Below, in pieces: positions 33,336-46,128 of a stretch of 64,000 bases of DNA; within the stretch, counting starts at the first letter, position 1; every line of letters starts with the position of its first letter. The translations under genes were made by a program, and so were the position numbers. The notes beneath the pieces are model-generated. The model did not search any database, had not been told where the DNA came from, and saw only the letters and a list, made by a program, of their open reading frames with translations. Origin of the DNA: Acestrorhynchus altus (Eukaryota > Chordata > Actinopteri > Characiformes > Acestrorhynchidae); NCBI GenBank assembly GCA_034509495.1, contig CM067507.1:7731468-7795467 (forward strand). The letters are read 5' to 3'.

Positions 33336-33859
33336 TACAGGGGTTGGACAATGAAACTGAAATACCGGTCATTGTAGTGTGGGAGGTTTCATGGCTAAAT
33401 TGGAGCAGCTTGGTGGCCAGTCTTCATTAATTGCACCAGTAAGAGCAGAGTGTGAAGGTTCAATTAGCAGGTAACAGCACAGTTTTACTCAAAATATTGC
33501 AATGCACACAACATTATGGGGGACACACCAGAGTTCAAAAGAGGACAAATTGTTGGTGCACGTCTTGCTGGCGCATCTGTGACCAAGACAGCAAGTCGTT
33601 GTGATGTATCAAGAGCCACGGTATCCAGGGTAATGTCAGCACCACCAAGAATGACAAACCACATCCAACAGGATTAACTGTGGACGCAAGAGGAAGCTGT
33701 CTGAAAGGGATGTTGGGTGCTAACCCGGATTGTATCCAAAAAATTTCATTCCCAAGACAAACTGACGCTGTATTGGCCTCAAAAGGAGGCCCTACACCAT
33801 ACTAATAAATGATTGTGGTCTAACACCAAGTGTTTCAGTTTCATTGTCCAAGCCTTGTA
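33336..33859 (+). mobile_element. 0.5-kb internally deleted Tc1, copy B
   Basis: Left end TACAGGGGTTGGACAATGAA, right end degraded (TTGTCCAAGCCTTGTA). It carries the plus-strand start of a Tc1 transposase (FKRGQIVGARLAGASVTKTA near 33535-33600) and the LSERDV segment, then jumps to the right terminal region. Confidence 0.87.
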
Positions 33860-34263
33860 CATATACATTATATCCACTAATGTAAAGTGAAATGAGTAAA
33901 GAGAAAAGCCTTGTCTGGTCCAATCCATCAGAAGATCCACTGTAGCACAAACTACTCAAAGTTAATGGGTAAAACCTAGACTCATGAGGTATGTGAAGCT
34001 CATGTGGTGAGGGAGTGAAAGTACAAGTGGACTATTAATGTATACACACACTTTTGCACACACACAGCAACTTGCACCAGGGAAAATGCAGCAGGGAGCA
34101 ACAGGAAAGTTTGCAGTTGATTCTCCATTTCACCAATTAGACCTCAAACAGAGGAATGATAGCGCGCCACTCTGTAATTAGTTGCACTGTAGCGAGTAAC
34201 AGATGTGCAGGATCCTCCCTGATGTGTGATGGGAAGGTGGAGGACTGTCTTGGGAAAAATTGA

Positions 34264-34267
<4 letters not shown>

Positions 34268-34336
<69 letters not shown>

Positions 34337-34437
34337 CATAGGTTGGAGTTCCCTTGAGCCTGTGATGCTGTTAGGTAGTGAAGGGAAACTAATGAGGCTA
34401 AAACATACAAAGAACCTCTCTCTCTCTCTCTCTCTCT

Positions 34438-34502
<65 letters not shown>
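34268..34502. repeat. Compound (GT)n-(CT)n-(CA)n tracts in inverted arrangement
   Basis: (GT) at 34268-34330, (CT) at 34415-34438 and (CA) at 34440-34502. The GT and CA runs are each about 63 bases and are reverse complements separated by about 109 bases, so the region could fold into a long hairpin. Confidence 0.95.
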
Positions 34503-34507
<5 letters not shown>

Positions 34508-35429
34508 CTCTAAATCACCATCTCCCAATCACCGATTCCTCAATCTGCATTTGAATGTCTGCGAGACAAAGACACAGTTTTCATTCTGTCTGGTACACAA
34601 CCACCAAGCAGCAGCTCTGAACCATCCAGATACACACACAATTTCACATTGGGTGTGCAGGGGGCAGACAGAAACCTGAGACATCCATATAGTAAAACTG
34701 ACAACAACACATTAGTCACCTTGCCTACATTACTGCAGCTCCCATAACCAACATTCTCCCAGAGAACCAAATGAAACACATTATTATCGACTTCACCTTT
34801 AGGCTAATTTAGGGTAATCATTATAATTATCTGAGATATTATATCATTATTATAACAGATTGACATATTCTGTCATTTGTTTTTACAGTCTGCAGAACCT
34901 GGAAGCACTGTGTGAATATTGCCACTGCAGCATTGCATATGTTGCCTGCAGGAAAGAGTGATGATCAGAGCATCCCACCTCTCCAGGAACTTAGGGGAGC
35001 TTCCTAAATATTGACAGTGGCTTCGTAATTGAGTACTTGTTTCCACCACATTTAATAAAAAAAGTCAAAAGAAGAATGTTATAGGAACATATATTTAAGC
35101 ATTTAAAAAAAAGTAAAAGAGATGCTAATAATTATGCAAACAACACACATGTATTTATGTTTACAGTGAGCACTCATAGGATATTAATTTGTATTCCATT
35201 TTTCAACACAGGATGTGTGCATCAATGTAAAAAAAGCCCTTAAATAAGCACATAATTAACATTTGTGCTTTAGTTCCTGAAATAATATGAAATACCTCAG
35301 CCTCTTATTCCTACTCAATAAACAGCAAATAGGACTAAAATTTAAGATTTGCCACATGTATGTTTTATGTTATACTCTGTATAGTATATTTTACTTAAGA
35401 TTCTTCAGAAATTCAAAATGATTGAAAGC

Positions 35430-36175
35430 TAAAATAACATCAAATAACTCATCAAATAACATGTAAATCTTAAATAGTCCTGATCGTCTTGAATAAATTG
35501 ACATATCAAATAATCCTGATCAACACAAATAATATGACAGCTCAAATCATTCTGATCAGTGCAAGTAATATGTACAGCTCAGTTAATCCTGATCAGCTCA
35601 AATAATATGACCACTCAAATACGTAGTTGGGATCAACTCAAATTAGCCTGATCAGCTGAAATAATACTTACAGCTCAAAGAATCCTGATCAAATAATATG
35701 TACAGCTCAATTAATCCCAATTAGTTGAAAGAGTACATACAAATCAAATAATACAGCTCAAATAATCCTGTTCATATCAAATAACTCTGATCAGATAAAA
35801 TAATACTGATCAGCTCATAAAATACATACAGCTCAAACAATCCTGGTCATTTTAAAAAATACTTACAGCTCAAATAAAATAATATGTTACAACTCAAATA
35901 AATTACAACTCAAATAATTCTGATCAGATCAAACAATTCCGATCAACTCAAATAATATATACAGCTCAAACAATTGTAATCAGTTCAAATAATTCCCACT
36001 GCCCAAATAAGTATCATTATCTCAAATTATATGTACAGCTCAATTAATCCTGATCAGGTCAAATAATACATAAAACTGAAATAATACGCACATCTCACAT
36101 AATCCTGTTTGACTCAAATAATTTGGATCACATCAAATAATGCTGATCAGCTCAAAATGATCTGCATCCTCTTAC
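35430..36175. repeat. Degenerate tandem array, units of about 18 bp
   Basis: Repeated alternation of units like TCAAATAATCCTGATCAGC and TCAAATAATATGTACAGC, giving a longer period of about 35 bp. Around 40 recognisable units are heavily diverged. No coding potential. Confidence 0.85.
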
Positions 36176-36691
36176 AACATCACAGTTTTCAACAACCTGG
36201 GTAAATCTTGTTCACACAGCTAAACACATAAATACACACATCCACTATAAGCACAGCACAACTCAAATGGAGAGACTGTTAAGAACACAAGTAATACTGA
36301 AAAACAAAAACTGTTACTGTATAAACATAACAAGACAGACAATTCCCCAATATCTGAAAATCTTCATACCAACATGCTGATCACTCCTGTGTTTTCAGGT
36401 CAACACGGTAGTGTATGTTTCAGGTGTACAGAGTTGTGTAGTTGTTTGAGCATGCGTTACTTAGAATATGCCAATAAGTTCATCACCAGCCTCCAATCAC
36501 TGCTTCTCTCTCACTCCTGTGATTGGCTGTGCTATTCTGACTGAGTAGCATGCTGGCCAACCAACAGAGAGGGCAAATGATTGACAACACAGATGTTTGC
36601 AGCTGTGGCACCATGCATTCCCTCTCTGTCAGATATAATGGAAATGAGGGATCCTGGCATACCGTTCCACTGACAGGCATAATCAGAGTCT

Positions 36692-36716
36692 ACTCTACTC
36701 TCTCTCTTTCTCTCTT

Positions 36717-36768
<52 letters not shown>

Positions 36769-36769
36769 T
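36692..36769. repeat. (CT)n microsatellite
   Basis: About 78 bases of CT with a few TTTC and ATCT interruptions. Confidence 0.95.
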
Positions 36770-36850
36770 GACACACATAACAAAATGCATATAGCCATGC
36801 ATGAACTTGACAGCAGCATCAACATTAAATGTAAACACAAAGCATACTTG

Positions 36851-36852
<2 letters not shown>

Positions 36853-36910
<58 letters not shown>
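36853..36910. repeat. (CA)n microsatellite
   Basis: About 50 pure bases of CA, then AAACACACACAG. Confidence 0.95.
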
Positions 36911-36912
<2 letters not shown>

Positions 36913-37989
36913 ACAGGGGTGACTGAGTCAAATGACTGTGTAAATGACTAATTAACCTCATGTTCTAATGATTAATACATTCATTATGGCAACAGTGGCA
37001 ACATGACACGGTGTGTATATGTGTGTACTCACAATGAGAGGTGTGATTGCTTTATTAAAGGTGTCATTTTTATAACACTGTGATAAGATTTGAAGTGGAA
37101 TTATCCCCTAATAATTTCCTTTTGCAGTTTAGATGTGTCTTATCTCAATCTTCAGGAACAGCATAGCACTGCTGTACTGTCACACTCTTGTTGGCTGCCC
37201 TCATCTTGATCAGAAGAATCTGCAAAGCGACACTGTACCAGGAATAGCACACCTGCTCTAAGATCATTTGCGAATGAATGCTGCACAATCCTCCTTAAAG
37301 AAACCATCTCAGGATAGTAGTCAGAACCCTTTGGCAGTAAAAGAAAGCTTATGGTACCAACATTCAAAACTACATACTAATAACTGGATTGTACCAGGCT
37401 TATTATACACAATGTCTTATCTCAGTTCTCCTGCTGGTTAGTGAGAATCTCACTTAACAGTAAGTGAAGGACTAGCCTTAGACCTAGACTTACCAAGAAA
37501 AACACTACAGCAACTTTCTACAAACTCACGACAGCAGGGCATTTACTAGAGAACAATTGATGCCTAATTTTAGTGAGTTTTCTAAATGAAATCAGGGCAA
37601 AAAAAAAAAAGATTATTAATCAAAAGTCATTCTCAAAAGCATATGAAAACTGCATTCATTTGAAAGGTCACCAGGCAAATATTCTGTTACCTGCTACTGA
37701 AAGATGTCTGTAATACCTCCATAATTATGCCTCTGATTCAATTTGGCATAGATTGGACACATTTCTGGATGTATACATGTAATCAATATTCAACCACACT
37801 TGCATCAAAGAATTGTGCAGGTCATCCAGATTTCACAGAAGCCTTCCATGACATTTTACTTCAGAATCAGAATCAGAAACAGAATAATCTAAAAGAATAA
37901 ACACTTATGAAAATGCAGTGGCCATGATAAAAACTTGTGCTTGTGTAAAGCAGTTCAAAATATTGCACCTCTGAGTTGCTGCACAAATA

Positions 37990-38375
37990 AATAAATTGCA
38001 CAGATGAATGACAGTGATTCATAGTGGTCACCAATTAGGAGGAGTTATAGAGTTTGATGGCCACAGGTAGGAATGACCTCCTATGGGGCTCTGTAGTGCA
38101 TTTTGTTGGAATGAGTCTTGCACTGAATGTGCTCCTGCGTCTCATGACTGTTCGGTAGAGTGGGAGTCATTGTCCATTATGGCCTACAGGTTATCATCAC
38201 AACATCACTACCCTTATGCCAACAGCCTGCTGCCTCAGAAAGCAATAGCATAGATGATAGCACTCATCACCACACACTCATAGAAGATCCTGAGCATTGT
38301 CCGGCAAATGCTGAAGGACCTCGGGAACCCCCCGAAAATAGAGACAACTTTGGCCCTTCCTATTCCTATTGTCTG
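37990..38375 (-). pseudogene. LINE (non-LTR) reverse transcriptase C-terminal remnant
   Basis: Minus-strand pieces match the C-terminal tail of fish LINE reverse transcriptases: SFSICRTMLRIFYECVV near 38270-38320, IMDNDSHS near 38160-38185 and TEPHRRSFLPVAIKLYNS near 38045-38100 (with frame changes). The 3' side toward 37862 has AGAATCAGAATCAGAA as in the tails of such elements. Truncated and full of stops. Confidence 0.75.
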
Positions 38376-38904
38376 CCAGTGAGGTAGTCAACAATCCAGG
38401 ATACAAGGGGGGCGTTGTTTGGGTAACATTTCACAGTCTTGGTTGGGACAATGGAGTCCACACAAAAATGTATGTAATCCGTGATGCATTCGGTGAACTC
38501 ATCAATGTCCTGGCCAGTCTGTAACATTAAAACAATCTTGTAGTGCCACCCAGGGAAACAATGGAAAATCCAGAATTTCCTAGTGTAGCCTGGTGTAGTT
38601 CCTCCTCTGCATCCTCTGGGTGTCTGTCTCTAATGCTCATCAGGAATGTTAGTTTTCCTGGTTGTCATGCAGGTAGGTTTCAGCAGGATCAGCTGATTCC
38701 AGGTGTAAACAAAGCAGCCATCAGCGGCGGCAGATCAGGAGAGTGCCGCAAAAAAACAGACACAATCTCTCTCTACTCGCGTGTTTCAAGACAGCACACA
38801 AAGTTCACTAAGTTGCATTGTCAAACTAAATTAACTGTTTGAAACAAAAATAAAAGTTCAAAACAAAAGCGAGAAACACAAACAGGAGCACTTTAACAGG
38901 CTGT

Positions 38905-39330
38905 ACGCATGGTTCCACAAATGCCCACTAAACTACTTGTTCTAGGTTACCCCACAGAGGGTTCCATTCTTGGGATTTTGTGGGCCAGTCCAGATGTGTG
39001 GATGTTCGTAAATGTTCATCAAGACACATCGTCACACTTGGAGAACTGTCATCAGGGAATACAGAGATAGGAATCTTACATTCCTCATGAGATAATGAGT
39101 AAAAGGCAAACAAGATTCATGTGACCAAATAACACCTCCCCTGTCATGAACAGTCCAATTTTGTGCCACTTCACCCACTGTAACTGGGCAAATTTGTGAG
39201 CAAAAGGAAGTGGCCTTCAGGAAGCCACTCTGTTCCATGTGTTCTGTAAGTGTTCTTACAGAATTTGATTGTGAAGAACCTGCTTTGACTTCTTTGCCTG
39301 CGATTCTTGCCTGAAAGTGAAGCTGTTTCA
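38905..39330 (-). pseudogene. Possible Tc1/mariner transposase remnant
   Basis: The minus strand contains VIWSHESC near 39130-39155 and THLDWPTKSQEWNPLWGNLE near 38940-39000, reminiscent of the first (WSDES) and third (WPxxSPDLNPIE) catalytic motifs. Spacing is shortened and the third acid is unclear, so the assignment is tentative. Confidence 0.45.
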
Positions 39331-39946
39331 ATTCACAAGCTGAGAAACACACCAACAGTCCCTGTCTTACTTTTTACAAGATTTCTTCTGTAGACTGAGA
39401 TTTTTGCCACTGCTGGTACACCTGCAAATTCACCCCTTTTTGCTAATCATTGTCAACCATTTTCCACACATCGAACATGACATTCACTGCACAATACCAT
39501 CTTTTCACAAACTATGAATTACATTGCACACTCTACGGGTATTTATAGCTCAAATATCCTCATGCAATGCCATCTGCAGGAGCCTGAAGTTACTATTACC
39601 TTAAAAAAGCAAGATCATTATTATTTTGTCTGGAGAGTTTACTTTTTTGTTAGCCATCGCATGCTGAAAGCCTTTAATCTAGACTGGTGTTTCCTAAACC
39701 TCCTCTGGGCAACGGTACCTGATTCAGCTCATTACATGCTCAACAATCCTTATAGTCATATAGTTTTAGCTCCCAAACCCAGTTGTCTAGCTATGTTGTA
39801 GGATGCAATACATAAATATGAAATTTTTAACTGGACTGGGAACATGCAATCTTTCCATATTAATCCCTTGAATAGAATGATATCACTCAGCTTTAAATTC
39901 TAATGGAGATACTGCTGTGAATTATTTGGTAAGTGTCCGGTTTAAC

Positions 39947-40140
39947 ACGGTTATTGCCAATCCTGGTACTGAAGCACAAATGCCCTGCAGGTTTTAGAGT
40001 TTCTCCTATTTCCAACACACCTGATCCAGACAATAAATGAACTTTCAGGCCCCTGATGAGACAAAATGTGTGTGTTGCAGCAGGAAACCTAAAATAAGCA
40101 GTGATACTCCAGGACCAGGACAGAGAACCAGTGGTTTAGC
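39947..40140. repeat. MITE-like palindromic repeat, copy 1
   Basis: Begins GGTTATTGCCAATCCTGGTA and ends CTCCAGGACCAGGACAGAGA, so the ends are approximately inverted. The interior TCCAACACACCTGAT matches 41514-41694. The family is common in teleosts; its superfamily is not certain. Confidence 0.6.
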
Positions 40141-41513
40141 ATGTATTATGGAGTTCTATGAACTACAGATCTAGTTCTATGAAAAGAATGAAGAGCTTAA
40201 AGAGTTTAAAGAGCAAAGAAGGAAACCATTACAAATAATTTTAATACAAACCATCCACACAATTTATTACAACATGATACCAGACACTGAAATCAAATTA
40301 CTAAACAAAGTCTGAGGACTTTAAGTATAATTCACATAAAGTTGCTTCACTGTCATAAAAACTAAAACGTGTTTAGTCCTGTTAATGTTTTGCCCCCTGT
40401 GTGTTCATGTACTGTCCCCTTCAAAACATACTACTGCTATGTGTAGTCACGTGACTCTGTCTCAGTCTGCAACATGGAAACATGTATGAGAAGCCAAACA
40501 CAGAGCCAACTGAGCAACTTGAGCAGATTGTATCACAGAACAATGCAGGAAGAAAGCAGAGAAGCAGCAGATGCAGTGCAGATATCCAAGAGTGCACTGG
40601 AGCACAGGGATATGACAGGGTTGGGTGATTCATGGAAAGCATTCAGTAAGGCCACCTTACCAGAGAGAAGGCAAACGGTTACTAGTTTTATTTGAGAGCA
40701 GAGACACAATATAGCATGAAACAGCACCTAGTGACTCAGATGGGACAGTGTAGAGAAGCAGACAATCACCTACTAAGGGTGTAACTGGGACTGAGTACAT
40801 TGAGAGAGGCTCTTATTTACAATGCAGCCAATGACCCAGCATTTTAATAACATATATATTGGGAATGACTTAATAAGATATAAAACAAACAAGATAAATA
40901 TAAAAGTAGGAATATATTCAAAGAAAATCTTAAAAGTACTAAAAATGATGTCATAAGGTAATAAATAAATAAACCAATTTATTTCCTGACACACAACAAG
41001 GGAAGACTCCCGACCTATTCATAAAGTATACAGTGGTATGTGCTGTAGGGGGCACCAGTAATGAACCTTAACACAGAGCGATGTACAGAATCTAGTGGTT
41101 TCAATGTACCTGCTGATGCATATCTGCAGGAATTTGGATTGAGAGGCTGTGTATTGTGAGGGAATTCCTCCTTCCAAAATCCTAGTCCTTGGTTATGGAT
41201 AAATGGTCAGGCTGGCTGAGGAAGAGTAGTATGTCACTGAATACGCAGGTGCAGCATGGGGGCTAAATATAAGTTGGGGTTTTTTGCTGTTGATGTAGAG
41301 TGTAAAATCTTTGGGGAAAAACAGACTGGTGACTCTGGTGACACTGAGCATACATTAGTGGTACCAGTGGAGCTAGGTATGGCCATTGTCACCACACCAC
41401 CAATGTAGATTTATGAGTATTGGTGCAGTGCAGGTGTGTATGTTTGTTGACCTAGCGTTTTGCTCATTCATGTATCTTCACTCTGTAACTACTAACTATT
41501 TCATTCTGCACAT

Positions 41514-41696
41514 CAGTTTTTCTCAACCATTGTCCTGGAATCACCAATACCCTGCATATTTTAGAGCTTTCCCTGCTCCCACCACACCTGATTAAACTAA
41601 TCAGCTCAATAATAAGCCCCTCACAGTTGCATAGGGGTGTTAAAGCTAAAATGTGCAGGGCAGGGGCTTCCAGGGCCAGGGTTGAGAAACACTGCT
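41514..41696. repeat. MITE-like palindromic repeat, copy 2
   Basis: Left end CAGTTTTTCTCAACCATTGT, right end GGCCAGGGTTGAGAAACACTG, inverted repeats of about 20 bp extended by CCTGCA/TGCAGG. The interior has CACACCTGATTAAACTAATC. About 183 bp without coding capacity. Confidence 0.75.
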
Positions 41697-42169
41697 TTAA
41701 TAGGATGCAATGATGCATAGGCCTAAAAATATGTTGGCAAATTTGTACACATCTTTAGCAAGTGTGAGCTATACTTGTGGCCAGCTTTCTCCATCAATAC
41801 TCTCCTCAAGATCCCAGATGTCTCCATATTTTATGAATTTGGAGATATAATGGCATGGTTGAATAATGTAGAATGAACAAAAATAAATGAATGTGCATTT
41901 ACAATTTTGGATTCCCAGCAACGCAACTGCCATCCATGAACAGGAGTCCAAGATACTAATAGTTCCCAATCACTAGCTAGTGATCCTAGTTAGTGCAGGT
42001 GTACATTTCTTCATATTACAGAACTTGCACTTTTTTATGCAATTCTGGTGTGAAACAATTAGCACTTGAGTGATCGGGGAGACCTACAATAAACTTCAAG
42101 ACTAAGGTTTATAATGAATTGGCCAGTAAGTGCATACTGGCCACAGAAACATTATACTTTCAGCCTGCT

Positions 42170-42615
42170 TGCTCATTAGTTTCCTGACTTTGATTTCACT
42201 AGCAGGCCTCTCAGCAGTAACCATTAGAGTGGAACTGGCAGCACAGAGCTGGTGGAAAATCACTGGAGACTAAAACAGAATTTCAACTCTCTTCTGAAGT
42301 TTGCAAACAAGACACTTTAGGAGAGTAAGTAAATGGTGGGTGTTTCTAATAATATAGTTGGCAAGTCTATTAAACTACTTAAGAAAATCTGCCTTAAATA
42401 ACTTCTTTAGAACAGGAAACCTTTGGATATTAGGGTGAATAAGGTGAATTCTGAAAATTTACATTTTAAAACATATCGCAATGTTTGTTATGTAATATAA
42501 CCTGGGATTAAATTAACATTCAGGGGATGATTTCTTCTCTCTCTTTTTTTACAGGTGATGTTACGTCCACCTTGACTGTCTATATCAATGTGTCTCTTAT
42601 TCCTCTGAGAAAGGT
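42170..42615 (+). ncRNA. Candidate two-exon plus-strand transcript
   Basis: A strong donor GAGA/GTAAGTAAAT lies at 42324/42325. Downstream a pyrimidine-rich tract ends TTTTTTTACAG at 42554, and the following 61 bases end AAGGT/GTAAGTATAA at 42615. A TATACTTT motif lies at about 42152. Together these look like spliced exons of an antisense or independent transcript, but no protein family was recognised and no transcript evidence is available. Confidence 0.25.
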
Positions 42616-43328
42616 GTAAGTATAACAGCAGCTACAGGTTTAAGGCATTACTTTACAGTCACATATGCACAAAATCTTCACAATATCACCACATGACCAC
42701 ATGTGAAACAAATTGTTGCTGCGAGGCAATAACCTTCCATCTCCATTTTGGGAGTAGTTATGATTAATTGACCAATAGAAATGATCCAAAGTAGCTTGAA
42801 ATTAAAACGGGAATATCTGTCCTTGTATACTGACTTTCACTGAAGGTTAAGGTTTGTTTCTCTTCCTGTAAAGTTGCTTTACTGAACACATAGGACATTA
42901 TTTATTGGAGATGTGTGATTTTTCATGACAGAGACAATATGGGTGTGTAGAAAATATAACCCACTGGAAAGTCTTTGCATTAGACTAATCACTGGGATGT
43001 GTTGTAAAAGCTTTCAATAACCTTAACTGAATATGTTGAGCTAAGTTAAGAGAAGGTAAATCACCTATAGTTTAAGGCTTTGATTCTTAAATTGACTAAT
43101 ATTATTCTACCAAAACCATTGTGGTTCTGCAGCAAACTGTTACTGCATGTCTCAGAGAAGGTAACCTCTGGCGAACAAACACACACTGATAGGGAGGGAA
43201 GAAAGACACATTAAGTATGTAAATAGGTGCCAAGTACCAATGGAAAAGATTGGTTATACTGCATACCCGTTTGACAATGAAGACAATAAACATATGCCCT
43301 TGCCTGGTTCTTTCGGTGCTGGATAATT

Positions 43329-43535
43329 ATGCTAAGCATGGCACCAAGACTGAATCTCATAAGAGCAGAAGGCTCAAAAATAAAAAGGAGCCTCTTCAGT
43401 GAAAGGAGCAGTGAAAATGAGCAACAGGACAGTGATGTCACCCCAGAAACCATAAGACTTATGTGCAGAGTAGCAGACAGATTGTCTAATGGCTTGTGCA
43501 AAGTGGGTCTCTCTCGCGCTCTCTCGTTTTACTGA
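43329..43535 (+). CDS. Unrecognised small ORF, 68 codons
   Basis: ATG-started frame with a balanced, protein-like composition: APRLNLIRAEGSKIKRSLFS, DSDVTPETIRLMCRVADRL. It lacks obvious splice signals and I know no family for it. It could be a chance ORF, an exon, or a fragment of an unrecognised transposon. Confidence 0.2.
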   Translation: MLSMAPRLNLIRAEGSKIKRSLFSERSSENEQQDSDVTPETIRLMCRVADRLSNGLCKVGLSRALSFY

Positions 43536-43835
43536 ATAGCAAAAAAACAAGACAAAAGACTTCAATTACTGTCTGAAACCAGCCCCAGAGCTGGGACTAG
43601 CAAACACAGACTGAGCGATTGCATCTGTACATGTCTGTCTCAAGTTTGTGTGCCTGTGTTCAGCAAGGAACGAGTGAATTATCGAGTGTTGTAGAGAGAG
43701 GCAGTGCCATACAATGGGTGTGGATGTGTGTGAGGGTGTAAAGGATAGTAGATGAAAAATTTTCAGCTCATCAAAGACACCAGACTCTTCTACAGCTCTA
43801 GGGATTACATTACATCAGCCAGTCGGGGGGTGGGG

Positions 43836-43837
<2 letters not shown>

Positions 43838-43892
<55 letters not shown>
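43838..43892. repeat. (GA)n microsatellite
   Basis: About 54 bases of GA with one AAAG interruption, preceded by a G-run. Confidence 0.95.
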
Positions 43893-44934
43893 GTAGGGTG
43901 GGTGAGTTAGTGGGGTGGTGGGGTTGGCGACAGAGAGTAGCAAGAATGATCAACAGTCTCATTACTGAAAAGGCAGAAGGCAAGAGTCTAAATGCTGGAA
44001 AGGATGTTATTAAACTTAATGGGAAATTTGGCCTCAAAAAATATCCTGCTCTCTTCCTGCATAAACATCTGTGTGTAAATCTCCTGTAAAATAAGATCAA
44101 ACACTGATTTTTATTTACTACTCCTCCAGGAAAGCAGGTGGCATTATGAAGCTGTAACCTCAAACAATCAGACAGCATCCACCAATAGAATAGAATAAAG
44201 TACGGTGTGTGCATTTGTCTAAAGCTTGAAGAGTATGTGGACAGTGCAGAGGTGGTGAGAAGGCCTGGGAAAAACTCAGCAATGTTTCAAATTCCAATCT
44301 TGAAAGTATGCTATAGCAGGAGCCAAAGAAGATATCAAATAAAAATGACTGAATGGCAGAAGGGTCCTGTTCCAAACAGCAAGATAACTGCACACAGCAG
44401 TGAACGTTATACCAATGGCCCATTAATACATACAATACATACAACATACAGACGCTCATATTTTGAACACACTGACATTTTGACCTCGGTACGGTAAGTG
44501 TGGTAATATGATAAATATGTCCAGTTCTAACAGGTCAAGGTGACTAATTTAAAGCTGTTATGTACGTTTGGTGGCAGAGCAGATGTAGATCCAAACATAT
44601 AGATGAAATCAGCAGATTAAACTGATTTAAGAACATTTCAGTTTTAAATTGTAACTGTCATTTTTAACATGCAGGTTTCAGGTTTTCTCTGCCTCTTTTG
44701 ATTAGAATTTCACAAAAAAAACACAATGTCTCCATAATGACTACAACATCCCAATGAACTTAATTCAAGGGCATTTAGAACAATATTTTACCAATTAAAC
44801 CTTTACCATTTTTCATTTACAAAACATTAAATATTAAATAACAAATTGGTAAAAGCATTAGGGAGCTATATCTTATTGTCTTGTAAAAAATGCTGCCACA
44901 AACACTTTGCCACAGAGTGTTCTGTGCTTCCATA

Positions 44935-46128
44935 GTAGAACTGATTTCAACTTTCAAATGAAATCAGAGCAACCTTAGATGATCATGTCATCAACCATGG
45001 GGTGACAATGCAAGAGGCTGGACAGAAAGTGCAGCCCAACCTTACTGTCATTTCTATCATCCCATGTCATAGTGTACCAGTTGGGTGACACCTGTTTACT
45101 TCATTAATGGCTGATGTCATACACTATCTGTACAGGTTTCCTGTGGGATAAATATCTTTAGGCTGCATTTTCCAAGTCCTATATTTTTCTGAAGGACTGA
45201 GGGATGCAACCATGGTGGAGGAAGGGGCCAAATGGAGTACTTGTTTTGGAAAAATAATGAAATCAGATTATCAAAGCTATTTCCATCCAAGAAAACACCA
45301 TATTCAACAACATTCAACGAGTCAGTCTGTCCGCATTGGCTCCCATTCTCAAGTTAAACCAAATAAGAATGAAACAACTTCATAAGGTGCCTTTTGAGAG
45401 AAACTCTCAAAGAAACAAAGAGCTCAGACAAACATATGTGGATGTCAGTACAATATTGACTACAGTACAAACATTGTTTCCCAGTGTAATAAATAACACC
45501 ATATTGATTGATTTTTGCTCTTTGTTTTCAGGGAGTACAGGAAATGGATGCTCATGCAATCCCACATGAGTTCATCTTTATAGATGAAGCTGGGTTCAAC
45601 CTAGTAAAGACCAGAAGAAGAGGCATTATTGGCCACAGAATCATTATGGATTATCCTGGCCAACATGGTGGGAACATCACAATGTGCGCTGCCATCACCA
45701 ATATGCATGGTGTCCTCCACTGTCATAACAACCTTGGACCATATAACACAGGCCATATTCTCCCATTTCTGGACAGATTCCATGAACATTCTCATACCAC
45801 CAGAGCATATAAATGATGGAGACCATGAAAGACACAGGTACACTGTAGTATGGAACAACGTGAGAACAAACCTGGTTTGGACTAAAGCCCATAGGAGAGT
45901 TACTTTTTGGAATAGCGGTGGAAGGTATGAAGCTGGCAGGCGTTTGTTCGCATGACTCTTGTACAGACTATAGAAGAGACATGTGATGAAATTGATGTGG
46001 GTGTGATTCAGGGATGGATAAGGCACTCGAGGCGCTTCTTCCCTCGATGTCTGGCAAGGGAATATAGTGCCTGTGATGTGGATGAGGCATTGTGGCCAGA
46101 CCCAGCTTTGCAGCAAGATGTTGCCTAA
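44935..46128 (+). pseudogene. IS630/Tc1-superfamily (DDE_3-type) transposase, degenerate
   Basis: Order matches a fish transposase family: DHVINHGVTMQEAGQKVQPN near 44980-45040; LNQIRMKQLHKVPFERNSQ at 45350-45410; IPHEFIFIDEAGFNLVKTRR near 45560-45620; GNITMCAAITNMHGVLHCH near 45670-45730; then, frameshifted, VVWNNV near 45845; and an IDVGVIQGWIRHSRRFFPRC tail ending in TAA near 46128. The second catalytic Asp (usual IWDNV) is Asn, a stop precedes it, and the third motif is missing. About 100 bases between RQTYVD and VQEMDAH interrupt the frame and end in an acceptor-like TTGTTTTCAG. Confidence 0.8.

Noticed and set aside
38543..38842. 99-codon plus-strand frame
   Set aside because: No recognisable domain. 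It lies beside the LINE remnant and has a composition like a chance frame.
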